Shown here: piece after piece, positions 47,090 through 54,770 of the stretch
Position numbering within the stretch: position 1 is the stretch's first letter
Layout of the letters: each line of letters starts with the position of its first letter
NCBI RefSeq assembly: GCF_003054265.1
Contig: NZ_QBKT01000005.1
Coordinates: forward strand, 310,001 to 374,000
DNA from: Kordia periserrulae
GTDB lineage: Bacteria; Bacteroidota; Bacteroidia; Flavobacteriales; Flavobacteriaceae
Direction: 5' to 3'
Length of the DNA stretch: 64,000 bases
Program-made: the position numbers and the translations under genes
Notes under the pieces: generated by a model
Databases searched by the model: none
What the model saw: the letters and a program-made list of their open reading frames with translations, nothing else
What the model was told of the DNA's origin: nothing

Positions 47090-47257
47090 ATGAGTCATAT
47101 TTATAGAGGTTTTGTTTTGTTAGTGGCAATACTATGTGCCGTTGGCTGCGCTTATTTTGGAAGTATATATGCTACAGGTGGAGCTATTGGAATGGGATTA
47201 CTCAGTGGTATGTGTTTTATTTCTATTGCTATTTCATTTATTGGTACAGAAGAATAA
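47090..47257 (+). CDS. Small membrane protein, 55 residues
   Basis: A short frame from ATG 47090 to TAA 47257. It encodes MSHIYRGFVLLVAILCAVGC and then a Gly-rich hydrophobic stretch (TGGAIGMGLLSGMCFISI) ending FIGTEE. It has two membrane helices and no known family. It lies 11 bases upstream of trmL in the same direction, so it may be cotranscribed. The frame is supported by the clean hydrophobic pattern and the spacing. Confidence 0.6.
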   Translation: MSHIYRGFVLLVAILCAVGCAYFGSIYATGGAIGMGLLSGMCFISIAISFIGTEE

Positions 47258-47268
47258 AATATTTAGAA

Positions 47269-47724
47269 ATGCCATACAACATTGTCCTCGTAGAACCCGA
47301 AATTCACACAAACACAGGAAATATCGGACGTTTAAGTTTGGCTTCAGGTTCTAACTTGCATTTGGTAAAACCTTTTGGATTTGAAATCACAGATGCGCGA
47401 CTCAAGCGTGCGGGACTTGATTATTGGCAACATTTAGATGTACACATTTACGAAAGCATCGAAGAATTCTACACAAAAAATGCAGACAAAAAAATGGTCT
47501 ATCTCACGAGTAAAAGTCAAAAATCATATACAGAAATTCCGTTTGAAGACGAGTTGTTTTTGGTATTTGGGAAAGAATCTGTGGGTTTGTCAAATGAAAT
47601 CACGGAAGCAAATAGTGAAGTTTTATACACCATTCCAATGTTCAGTGAACATATACGAAGCTTAAATTTAGCCAATGCCGTAAGTATTGTGGTGTATGAA
47701 GGTATTCGGCAATTGAATTCTTAG
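47269..47724 (+). CDS. trmL: tRNA (cytidine(34)-2'-O)-methyltransferase
   Basis: 151 residues, a SPOUT methyltransferase that modifies the wobble base of leucine tRNAs. It begins MPYNIVLVEPEIHTNTGNIG and contains LFLVFGKESVGLS near 98 and IPM...RSLNLANAVSIVVYE at the C-terminus, forming the SAM-binding knot. The ATG at 47269 starts the family sequence; an upstream frame to 47134 overlaps the small membrane gene and is not supported. Confidence 0.95.
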   Translation: MPYNIVLVEPEIHTNTGNIGRLSLASGSNLHLVKPFGFEITDARLKRAGLDYWQHLDVHIYESIEEFYTKNADKKMVYLTSKSQKSYTEIPFEDELFLVFGKESVGLSNEITEANSEVLYTIPMFSEHIRSLNLANAVSIVVYEGIRQLNS

Positions 47725-47744
47725 AAATGTAAGACTACGAAGTT

Positions 47745-47773
47745 CAAATTGTCAGTTTGAGCGCAGTCGAAAA
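47745..47773. repeat. Short repeat related to the dispersed palindromic family
   Basis: GTCAGTTTGAGCGCAGTCG followed by AAAACAGC. It shares the GTCAGTTnGAG and GAAAACAGC ends of the family with a shorter, degenerate core. It lies between convergent genes. Confidence 0.5.
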
Positions 47774-47801
47774 CAGCTAAAATCAGTGAGTCCAGAAAAA
47801 T

Positions 47802-48941
47802 CTACGACTCATTCCAAAGAGAAACATACTGCTGCGCAACTGTTTCATATTGGTGAAATTCTTCCACAAATGCACGTGCACGCTTTCCAATAGCCATCAT
47901 TTCTTCAGGATTTTCAATCAGCTCACTCAGTTTTTCAACCAAATCATCAACGTTTGGAGTCGCGTTCATCAATACAGGTTGTTCAATTTGATAATAGGCT
48001 AAAAAATCCTTTTCCGCTCCCGAAAACACTACTTTTCCTTTTGACATCGCTTCAAGCGCATTATAACCTTGATCGTAACCGTACAACTGATCCATAATAA
48101 TATGCGCTTCGTTATAGGTTTGAATATATTCCGAATACGGTAAATTCTCCGCCGTTTTAATCTCAACCTGATTGGGATATTTTTTCGCAACAAGTTGCAA
48201 GGCTTTCTCAATCAAATTGTTTCCTTTTTTTAAATAATTGACCTTATTGACGCCATGAAAAATAATCACTTTTCCGTTGTATTCTAACGGTTGAAATTTG
48301 AGTACATCTATATTGATTGGAAACGGAATCAGTGGTAATACTTTTGGATGATTTCGATACGCCATTTCATAATCAAAATTTGCAGGAATAATTCCGTTTA
48401 TATTTTTCATCACAAAATGATGCAACTTTTCATGCGATTTTGACAAATATTGAAGCGAATACTGAAACCACTTTTTAGTACTTTTATCTTTTTGATAAGC
48501 TGTTAACATGTGATAAGGCAAATCAGCATTCAAAATAAAATTCACATAATGAAAATCATCGCCACATGACGACAAAAAGACTTTTTTATTATGTTTAAAG
48601 AGATATTTCAACAATTTCCGCTCAACAAAAGGCGTCGTAGCAAACGGAAACTCGTTAATCAATTGCACCACATCGTAGTTGCGAAACGACTTTCGGTGTT
48701 TGTAAAAACGATAGGTAATCTCCAAAAATGCAATATCAATCTTGAAAATCTTAAAAAACAACTGCCGAAACGCATTGGGAATTTTTTTATGAAAAAAAGT
48801 AGCTTCAAGCGAAACATCGATTGGATAATTTTTAAAGTTGTCAGCGCGACCGATGAGTGTCACATCGTGCTGTAACTTTTGTAGACCTTCTTTGAGTGAA
48901 TTGTGAAATCTACTGTATTCTCCAACCAATAATATGCGCAT
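47802..48941 (-). CDS. Glycosyltransferase (GT4-like, GT-B fold)
   Basis: 379 residues. The N-terminus MRILLVGEYSRFHNSLKEGL starts a Rossmann domain. The C-terminal half has VIIFHGVNKVNYLKKGNNLI near 223 and DQLYGYDQGYNALEAMSKGK near 294, the nucleotide-sugar-binding ExxxxxK-like region of GT4-type enzymes. A conserved tail AIGKRARAFVEEFH follows. It is divergent from the next glycosyltransferase, with 38 bases between starts. Confidence 0.82.
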   Translation of the reverse strand: MRILLVGEYSRFHNSLKEGLQKLQHDVTLIGRADNFKNYPIDVSLEATFFHKKIPNAFRQLFFKIFKIDIAFLEITYRFYKHRKSFRNYDVVQLINEFPFATTPFVERKLLKYLFKHNKKVFLSSCGDDFHYVNFILNADLPYHMLTAYQKDKSTKKWFQYSLQYLSKSHEKLHHFVMKNINGIIPANFDYEMAYRNHPKVLPLIPFPINIDVLKFQPLEYNGKVIIFHGVNKVNYLKKGNNLIEKALQLVAKKYPNQVEIKTAENLPYSEYIQTYNEAHIIMDQLYGYDQGYNALEAMSKGKVVFSGAEKDFLAYYQIEQPVLMNATPNVDDLVEKLSELIENPEEMMAIGKRARAFVEEFHQYETVAQQYVSLWNES

Positions 48942-48979
48942 AAACAGTATATTTGTGTGAAAGATAGTAGGAAAACTTT

Positions 48980-50065
48980 ATGCGGCAAAATTCTAAAAAG
49001 AAAATCTGTTTAATTGTAGAATGTCTCAGCGGCGGCGGCGCGGAAAAGCAAGCAGCCAACTTTTCAAAATCGCTTCACAAATACGGTTTTGAAGTATCCA
49101 TTATTTCGGTAAAAGACCAGATTTCGTACGATTTTGCAGGAACCTTGTACAATCTTGGAAAGGGTGAATCTTCTGTGAAAATCATCAAACAAATTCAGAA
49201 GTTTTTTGCGTTTAAAAAAGCCTACAAGCAATGCAATGCCGATATGTATATTGACTTTCGCTCGCGAAGTCGCTTTGTGATGGAATGGCTGTTGCACAAA
49301 TGCATCTTTCAAGCCGAAAAAATGATCATGATGGTGCACAGCTATCATATTGAGTGGCATATCCCGAAAGGAAAACTATTTCGAGAAATTTATAATAAAA
49401 CGCATGCTGTAGTGGCGGTTTCTGATGAAATTCAGTGGAAATTGGGCGAGTTGTACGATTTTGAGAACTTGTTGTGTATTCCCAATTATATCACTGCCGT
49501 AGAATCGTCTCAGAGTGAACCAAATGCGGCAAAAGAAAACTACATCATTGCGGTTGGACGTTTGCAAAACGACATCAAACAGTTTGATAAATTGATAGAA
49601 ACCTATCACGCATCACAATTAGCAAAACAAGATATTAAGCTGTATATTTGTGGTGAAGGAGACGACCGAGCATCGCTGGAGCAATTGATTTCAACACTGC
49701 AATTACAAGCGCACGTACAACTCTTGGGATTTGTAGAAAACGTGACAGCATACATCAGAAACGCAAAATATTTAGTGTTATCGAGTAGGGTAGAAGGCTT
49801 TCCGATGGTTTTATTAGAAGCATTGCAGCAAAAAACACCTGTCATTTCTTTTGATTGTAAATCGGGACCGAGTGAAATAATTCAACACAAAACCAACGGT
49901 TTGCTCGTTGAAGATCAAAACTTTGCGGCGTTGAAAGATGCAATGATACTTTTAATCGAAAATATGGAATTGTATATGAATTGTAAAGAAAATGCTGTAT
50001 CTTCCATACAAAAATTCACTGAAAAACCCGTAATCCAAGAATGGATTCAACTCATAAATGCCTAA
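48980..50065 (+). CDS. Glycosyltransferase family 4
   Basis: 361 residues. It starts KKICLIVECLSGGGAEKQAA, the GGAE motif of family 4 glycosyltransferases. The donor domain has IIAVGRLQNDIKQFDKLIET near 190, LYICGEGDDRASLEQLI near 217 and LVLSSRVEGFPMVLLEALQQ near 261-280, containing the E-x7-E retaining motif. It is followed three bases later by the FdtA-type gene. Confidence 0.93.
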   Translation: MRQNSKKKICLIVECLSGGGAEKQAANFSKSLHKYGFEVSIISVKDQISYDFAGTLYNLGKGESSVKIIKQIQKFFAFKKAYKQCNADMYIDFRSRSRFVMEWLLHKCIFQAEKMIMMVHSYHIEWHIPKGKLFREIYNKTHAVVAVSDEIQWKLGELYDFENLLCIPNYITAVESSQSEPNAAKENYIIAVGRLQNDIKQFDKLIETYHASQLAKQDIKLYICGEGDDRASLEQLISTLQLQAHVQLLGFVENVTAYIRNAKYLVLSSRVEGFPMVLLEALQQKTPVISFDCKSGPSEIIQHKTNGLLVEDQNFAALKDAMILLIENMELYMNCKENAVSSIQKFTEKPVIQEWIQLINA

Positions 50066-50068
50066 AAT

Positions 50069-50494
50069 ATGTCTACAACTGTTGCTGATATTCAATTGAT
50101 ATCCATCCCCAAAATCGAAGACTTTAGAGGAAATATTTCTGTCGTTGAAGGTGATACAATTCCTTTTAAATGCAAACGTGTGTATTATTTGTACGACATT
50201 CCTAGTGGCGCAAAAAGAGGTGGACACGCACATGTAGAACAGCAAGAAGTACTAATTGCATTGAGTGGAAGTTTTGAAGTAATTTTTAAAGATGGCACAT
50301 CCAAAAGGCGCATTTTACTCAACAAACCCAACCAAGGTTGCTTGATTCCGCAAGGAATTTGGCGCGAATTGGAAAATTTCTCTTCCGGAGCGGTTTGTCT
50401 TGTCCTAGCTTCCGACGAATTTGACGAATCCGATTACATTCGCGATTATCAAGATTATGTCATTACCAAAGAAGATGTGAAGTTGTCTAAGTAA
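50069..50494 (+). CDS. fdtA: dTDP-keto-sugar 3,4-ketoisomerase (FdtA/WxcM-like cupin)
   Basis: 141 residues of the RmlC-like cupin fold: VVEGDTIPFKCKRVYYLYDI, then SGAKRGGHAHVEQQEVLIAL with the catalytic His pair near 53-55, and GIWRELENFSSGAVCLVLAS. FdtA converts dTDP-4-keto-6-deoxyglucose to the 3-keto isomer used by FdtB. The matching aminotransferase lies 9.6 kb upstream at 40449. It starts just after the GT4 gene and ends the cluster's plus-strand run. Confidence 0.87.
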   Translation: MSTTVADIQLISIPKIEDFRGNISVVEGDTIPFKCKRVYYLYDIPSGAKRGGHAHVEQQEVLIALSGSFEVIFKDGTSKRRILLNKPNQGCLIPQGIWRELENFSSGAVCLVLASDEFDESDYIRDYQDYVITKEDVKLSK

Positions 50495-50536
50495 ATTTCG
50501 GCTTCGCTCAATTTACAGTTATGAGATACGAGTAGT

Positions 50537-50564
50537 GAGTTATGAGTTATGAGTTATGAGTGAC
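50537..50564. repeat. Short tandem repeat (GAGTTAT)
   Basis: Three perfect copies of GAGTTAT and a partial fourth in the gap between fdtA and the GT2 gene. Slippage could change copy number, but no gene is affected. Confidence 0.6.
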
Positions 50565-50663
50565 GAATCGACAAATAACGAACAACAAAAAACAAAAATC
50601 AGCAAACCAAAAGCAAAGCGACCTAAAACCCAACGCCCAACACCTAAATTGAGCGTAGCGAAA

Positions 50664-51605
50664 CTAAAAAGAAGTCACCCTAACATTCCGTTTCAGTAAA
50701 TAATTTTTCAACTTTTTTAGCCACACTAACACAAATCGTGGACTTTTGATAAGAATTCGTTGCTTGATAGTTAAATTATTATAATTGATATTTTGAAGTA
50801 TATAATTTCGTTGCAACTTGGCATTTTCCAACGTATATAAAGAAGCGAAAATATAGCGATACAAATCCAAATACTTTTTTAGGGAAGGATTGTTCTTAGC
50901 AGCTTTTTCGTAACTATGTAAATGCGGAATAAACTTTGATGAAATAGTGTCTTTGCTCATTTGGTTGGGAACTTCTAGGCGAATTTCTGCCAACGGTTCG
51001 TAATGATAGGCAACACGGTATTTTGAACAAAATCGGATATAAAAATCGATGTCTTCCGCAAACGTAATTTTTGAGTCAAAAACTTCCACATCTTGGCAAA
51101 TTTCCTTTTTAAAAGCAACGCTACTTTGACAAAAAATCGGCTGAAACATGCTCGCTTTAAAAAAATCATCCAACAAAAAAGACGTTCCTTGTAAAGAAGC
51201 ATCCATATTCTTTTTCGGAACTAAGTTTTCATGCGAGGCATACACTTCCATATAATCTGTTCCATACAAAGACGCTTCAGGAAATGTAGTGTGTAATTTG
51301 TGAATGGTTTCTAAAAAATTGGGCAACCAAACATCGTCTGCATCCAACAAGGCGATAATTTCACCAGAAGCTTTAAAAATTCCGTGATTCCGCGTAGTGG
51401 AAAGTCCCAAATTCTCAGGATTTTCTATCAGTTGAATTCTATCGTCTGAAATTTGTGAAACGATAGAAACACTTTTGTCCGTGCTCGCGTCATTGACAAT
51501 CAGCAATTCAAAATCCGTAAAGGTTTGTTGCAACACACTTTCAACAGTTTGCTGAATGTATGTTTCTTTGTTATACAATGGAATAATTACGGAAAAAAGT
51601 GGCAT
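50664..51605 (-). CDS. Glycosyltransferase family 2
   Basis: 313 residues. The GT-A fold N-terminus SVIIPLYNKETYIQQTVESV starts the nucleotide-binding domain. FELLIVNDASTDKSV near 32 and IIALLDADDVWLPNFLETIH near 87 include the DxD-type metal site. A C-terminal helical tail follows. The start overlaps the stop of the adjacent GT2 by one base in the minus-strand operon. Confidence 0.9.
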   Translation of the reverse strand: MPLFSVIIPLYNKETYIQQTVESVLQQTFTDFELLIVNDASTDKSVSIVSQISDDRIQLIENPENLGLSTTRNHGIFKASGEIIALLDADDVWLPNFLETIHKLHTTFPEASLYGTDYMEVYASHENLVPKKNMDASLQGTSFLLDDFFKASMFQPIFCQSSVAFKKEICQDVEVFDSKITFAEDIDFYIRFCSKYRVAYHYEPLAEIRLEVPNQMSKDTISSKFIPHLHSYEKAAKNNPSLKKYLDLYRYIFASLYTLENAKLQRNYILQNINYNNLTIKQRILIKSPRFVLVWLKKLKNYLLKRNVRVTSF

Positions 51606-52501
51606 TATTGACGCTTATCTAAGTAGCAAAGATACGTTAATCTGTATAAGTCAAAAATAAACATGGACGGATTGTTGGAAAGTAAATTTTTCTCAAAACG
51701 GTTTCCAAACCAACGATATAGTAAGGATAAAACATGGTTAATGCCAAAATTTTTGACACGTTTGAACATTTTTGTAATTAAAATATCATTGTGTTCAATC
51801 AATCCGTTTTTTAAAAATAAAATCAGCACTTCTACCGATTCCATCGATTTTCGAATAAATTCTTTACTCGTGTCCAATCCCAAATGATACACAGGATTGT
51901 GAATGTGTGTCATGTGAACTTCCGCGTGTTTCAAATCGTTGGCAAACAGCGTATCTTCATGGCGCGCATTGGGAATATCTTCGTTAAATTTTACTTTTTG
52001 AAACACGTCTTTTTTAATCAAAAAACTCAAGGTTAAAAAGCGCAAATACGACGCTTCTTCACGTTCTTTAACGCTCAACGCTTCACGTTCTTTTCCGTAA
52101 ACCCAACGCAATACATTTTCTTGTTTGGGTTTCTCTTCTTGATATAAAATTCCACCGTAAATCACTTCTTTTTCGTCTGAAATAGCGGCAATATATTTAG
52201 AAATAAAATCTGCTTTAACGGGAATCACATCAGCATCTAAAAACAACAGCCAATTAAAATTCGCCTTTTGTGCCAGCAAGTTCCGAATTCGGCTGCGACC
52301 GATATTTTCAGGTAAAACAGCATATGAAGCATTGGAAAGCAAGTTGATAGGCTCATTTTTTTTGATGCTTTCCTGTTCGTCAGAACAATCATCCAAGCAT
52401 ACAATTTCAAACGTAATTCCAGTTGCTACAGCTTGCGAATGTATCGTTTCTACCAACGTAGAAATGTCGTAATTGTATGTAGGAATCAAAATTGAAAGCA
52501 T
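51605..52501 (-). CDS. Glycosyltransferase family 2
   Basis: 298 residues. It starts LSILIPTYNYDISTLVETIH, has EIVCLDDCSDEQESI near 33 and WLLFLDADVIPVKADFISKY near 83, with a GT-A metal motif DxD. The C-terminus (FGINHVLSLLYRWFGNRFEK) is hydrophobic and may tether it to the membrane. It is upstream of the other GT2 in the same operon. Confidence 0.9.
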   Translation of the reverse strand: MLSILIPTYNYDISTLVETIHSQAVATGITFEIVCLDDCSDEQESIKKNEPINLLSNASYAVLPENIGRSRIRNLLAQKANFNWLLFLDADVIPVKADFISKYIAAISDEKEVIYGGILYQEEKPKQENVLRWVYGKEREALSVKEREEASYLRFLTLSFLIKKDVFQKVKFNEDIPNARHEDTLFANDLKHAEVHMTHIHNPVYHLGLDTSKEFIRKSMESVEVLILFLKNGLIEHNDILITKMFKRVKNFGINHVLSLLYRWFGNRFEKNLLSNNPSMFIFDLYRLTYLCYLDKRQ

Positions 52502-52602
52502 GCGTACGAACTAGATACAGTTTAGACTGCCAAAGTAAGCTTAATTTTTTAAATTCTCAGCAGTGAATTGCTAAAATAACAGGTGCTAAAAAGCGGAAAT
52601 GT

Positions 52603-53283
52603 TTACGCGCCTTTCTGAACGACTTCAAAGACTTTCCCTTCATCGCATTTTAGCGTTTTGGAAGGATATTTTAAAATCAAAGCGTAATCGTGGGTTGCCA
52701 TTAAAATGGTACGTCCGTTTTTGTTGATTTCTTGCAGTACTTCCATGACTTCCACACTGGTTTGCGGGTCTAAATTTCCTGTAGGCTCATCGGCAATAAT
52801 CAGTTCAGGATCGTTTAGCAAAGCACGTGCAATGGCAATACGTTGTTGCTCGCCACCAGAAAGTTCGTAGGGAAACTTGAAGTTTTTCGTTTTCATCCCA
52901 ACTTTATCCAACACCTCATCAATTTTCGCTTTCATTTTGTCTTTATCTTTCCAGCCAGTAGCTTTAAGCACGAATGCTAAATTATCAGCAACCGTTCTGT
53001 CTTGCAACAATTGAAAATCTTGAAAAACAATGCCTAATTTTCTACGTAAAAACGGAATATCTTTTTCTTTTAACGTTTTTAGATTGAAATCGACCACCGT
53101 TCCTTCGCCATCTGTCAAAGGCAAATCGCCGTACAATGTTTTCATAAAACTACTCTTTCCCGAGCCTGTTTTTCCAATCAAATACACAAAATCACCTTTG
53201 TGGATGGTGAGATTGACATCGGAAAGAATCAAGTTTTCACGTTGAAAAATAGAAACGTTTCTAAGGCTGAGAATTTGTTCCAT
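52603..53283 (-). CDS. ftsE: Cell-division ABC transporter ATP-binding protein FtsE
   Basis: 226 residues. Walker A is LIGKTGSGKSSFMK near 35-48, the signature is YELSGGEQQRIAIARAL near 139, and Walker B is LIIADEPTGNLDP near 160. The pattern LRRKLGIVFQDFQLL near 80 is typical of FtsE and MacB-type ATPases. No ftsX partner is adjacent, so the ATPase may pair with a permease elsewhere, as often in Bacteroidota. Confidence 0.87.
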   Translation of the reverse strand: MEQILSLRNVSIFQRENLILSDVNLTIHKGDFVYLIGKTGSGKSSFMKTLYGDLPLTDGEGTVVDFNLKTLKEKDIPFLRRKLGIVFQDFQLLQDRTVADNLAFVLKATGWKDKDKMKAKIDEVLDKVGMKTKNFKFPYELSGGEQQRIAIARALLNDPELIIADEPTGNLDPQTSVEVMEVLQEINKNGRTILMATHDYALILKYPSKTLKCDEGKVFEVVQKGA

Positions 53284-53371
53284 GAATGCTAAGGGATTTT
53301 AAAAGATAACACAAAGTAAACAATTAAACCGCAATACAGAAAACTTATTGTGGTAAATGCTGTTTCTACAC

Positions 53372-53398
53372 AAAAAAAAGCGAACCGAAGTTCGCTTT
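53372..53398 (-). terminator. Terminator of peptide gene at 53444
   Basis: AAAGCGAAC and GTTCGCTTT form a 9-bp stem with a CGAA tetraloop; a T-run follows on the minus strand. The same hairpin is found after the next peptide gene. Confidence 0.85.
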
Positions 53399-53443
53399 GT
53401 TCGTAGCTTTTTAATGTTTCTTACGTGTACATTTTTGATGCTT

Positions 53444-53638
53444 CTATCCGCAGAATAATTCAGTTTGACAATCTTCTGTAACCATTGGTGGATCACACGG
53501 ACCTGTTAATTGAAAACAACAAAGTAGCAAAACGCCATCAGTAATAAATGTCAATCTTGGATCGCCTCCAGCAACATTTTCAAAATTTGAAATTGACTTT
53601 TTGTTCAATTTTAATGATTTTAAATTCTTTTTTTTCAT
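53444..53638 (-). CDS. RiPP precursor peptide, class I lanthipeptide-like leader (A)
   Basis: 64 residues. The leader NLKSLKLNKKSISNFENVAG ends in GG at 24-25 and is nearly the same as in the third peptide. The core has Cys at 40, 41, 48, 57 and 63 with several Thr. GG is a typical cut site for leader removal by C39-type exporters. No lanthionine synthetase or exporter is adjacent. The gene has its own terminator. Confidence 0.78.
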   Translation of the reverse strand: MKKKNLKSLKLNKKSISNFENVAGGDPRLTFITDGVLLLCCFQLTGPCDPPMVTEDCQTELFCG

Positions 53639-53787
53639 GATTTAAAGTTTTAATTTTTGGTTTCACTAAGATAAGTATCGTGATTGCTACAAACAAGACA
53701 TTTTTTACGTTGAAAATAGATAGATTTTTGAATCGGTTCCTTCTTTTAATTTTGTTCTTTTCAACCAAGAATCATGCTGTTTTGGCA

Positions 53788-53812
53788 TAAAAAAAGCGAA
53801 CCGAAGTTCGCT
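53788..53812 (-). terminator. Terminator of peptide gene at 53824
   Basis: AGCGAAC and GTTCGCT form a 7-bp stem with a CGAA loop, then a T-run on the minus strand. The sequence is the same as the hairpin after the neighbouring peptide gene. Confidence 0.82.
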
Positions 53813-53823
53813 AGAAGTTTGTG

Positions 53824-53973
53824 TTACTGTTCTTCTTGTTTTGTTGGACAATGTCCGTACGATGGACAATGACAAATAGAAAGTGGTTTGGAATCGGTGC
53901 CACCTTTCAATTTAGCAATGGTAGAAATGGTTTCTTTTTTAAGATTGAACGAGTTGATTTCCTTCTTTTTCAT
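53824..53973 (-). CDS. RiPP precursor peptide, class I lanthipeptide-like leader (B)
   Basis: 49 residues. The leader EINSFNLKKETISTIAKLKG ends in GG at 24-25; the core has Cys at 34, 36 and 42 with Ser and Thr, and ends in an acidic EEQ. The start at 53973 is chosen because MKKKEIN gives the shared leader; a longer frame to 54042 adds hydrophobic non-family sequence. It is the shortest of the three. Confidence 0.75.
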   Translation of the reverse strand: MKKKEINSFNLKKETISTIAKLKGGTDSKPLSICHCPSYGHCPTKQEEQ

Positions 53974-54147
53974 GATTAAATGATTTAAAATTAATAATTT
54001 AAAAAGATACAAAACATGTGCGTGAAAAATAAGTATTCCCAACGATTTTGAACCGAATTATGGAATTTTCATAAAAAAGGACTTATATAATAGAATACTA
54101 TAATTTTTAGAAAAGAAATGCCTCGTGAATAGCAAATAGTGAATAGA

Positions 54148-54173
54148 AAAGGTCAGAAGCAATTCTGACCTTT
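54148..54173 (-). terminator. Terminator of peptide gene at 54197
   Basis: AAAGGTCAGAA and TTCTGACCTTT form an 11-bp stem with a GCAA loop, followed by TCT-rich sequence on the minus strand. Confidence 0.78.
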
Positions 54174-54196
54174 AGTTTTTTTGGATTTTTTGCGAC

Positions 54197-54388
54197 TTAA
54201 CAATTGATGGAAGTACAAGGACCAATAGTGTATATACAGGCATTAGGACAATAATCAATAGTAGTATCGTTCACACAATCTGGTGCTGCTGTTCTTGGGT
54301 CATTTTGTCCACCATTCAATTTAAAGTCGTTTAATTTTGAAATGGACTTTTTGTTTAGCTTTAATGATTTTAAACTTTTTCTTTTCAT
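54197..54388 (-). CDS. RiPP precursor peptide, class I lanthipeptide-like leader (C)
   Basis: 63 residues. The leader SLKSLKLNKKSISKLNDFKL ends in GG at 26-27 and almost matches peptide A over KSLKLNKKSIS. The core has Cys at 38, 47, 51, 58 and 63, with the last residue Cys, plus several Thr. Three such genes in a row, each with its own terminator, suggest a set of related products with variable cores. No processing enzyme is in the window. Confidence 0.78.
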   Translation of the reverse strand: MKRKSLKSLKLNKKSISKLNDFKLNGGQNDPRTAAPDCVNDTTIDYCPNACIYTIGPCTSINC

Positions 54389-54770
54389 AACATTTTACTA
54401 TTTAAGGTTATACGATTTTAATATACTAAAAATCTTATTAAAAAAGAAAGATTTTACCTTTAATTATTCATAAATACGACTCTTTTAATAATGCATTTAG
54501 ATGCATAAGCGTCTTTACAAAGGCAAAGATTTTGAAATTACTTTTCCTCAAGAAAAGCAGTCAAATTGTTAAGAAATTCCTAAATACCACACTAAAATTG
54601 CTTTTTGTGAATAAATGATATAATTATACCCAAAAAGCGACGTTATTTAGATAATAATACTGAATTTTTGAACCGTTCAAAATTGGCGAATCCTATTTAT
54701 TTATGGTAAGTTTGTAAGGAACAGAAATTCAATCGCAATTCATTGCCAATCTCATAAAAACACAAGATTC
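54389..54770. other. Intergenic region between peptide C and the TPR gene
   Basis: About 380 AT-rich bases. It must hold divergent promoters. TAAGTTTG near 54708-54715 fits a -7 box for the TPR gene. No gene is seen. Confidence 0.5.
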
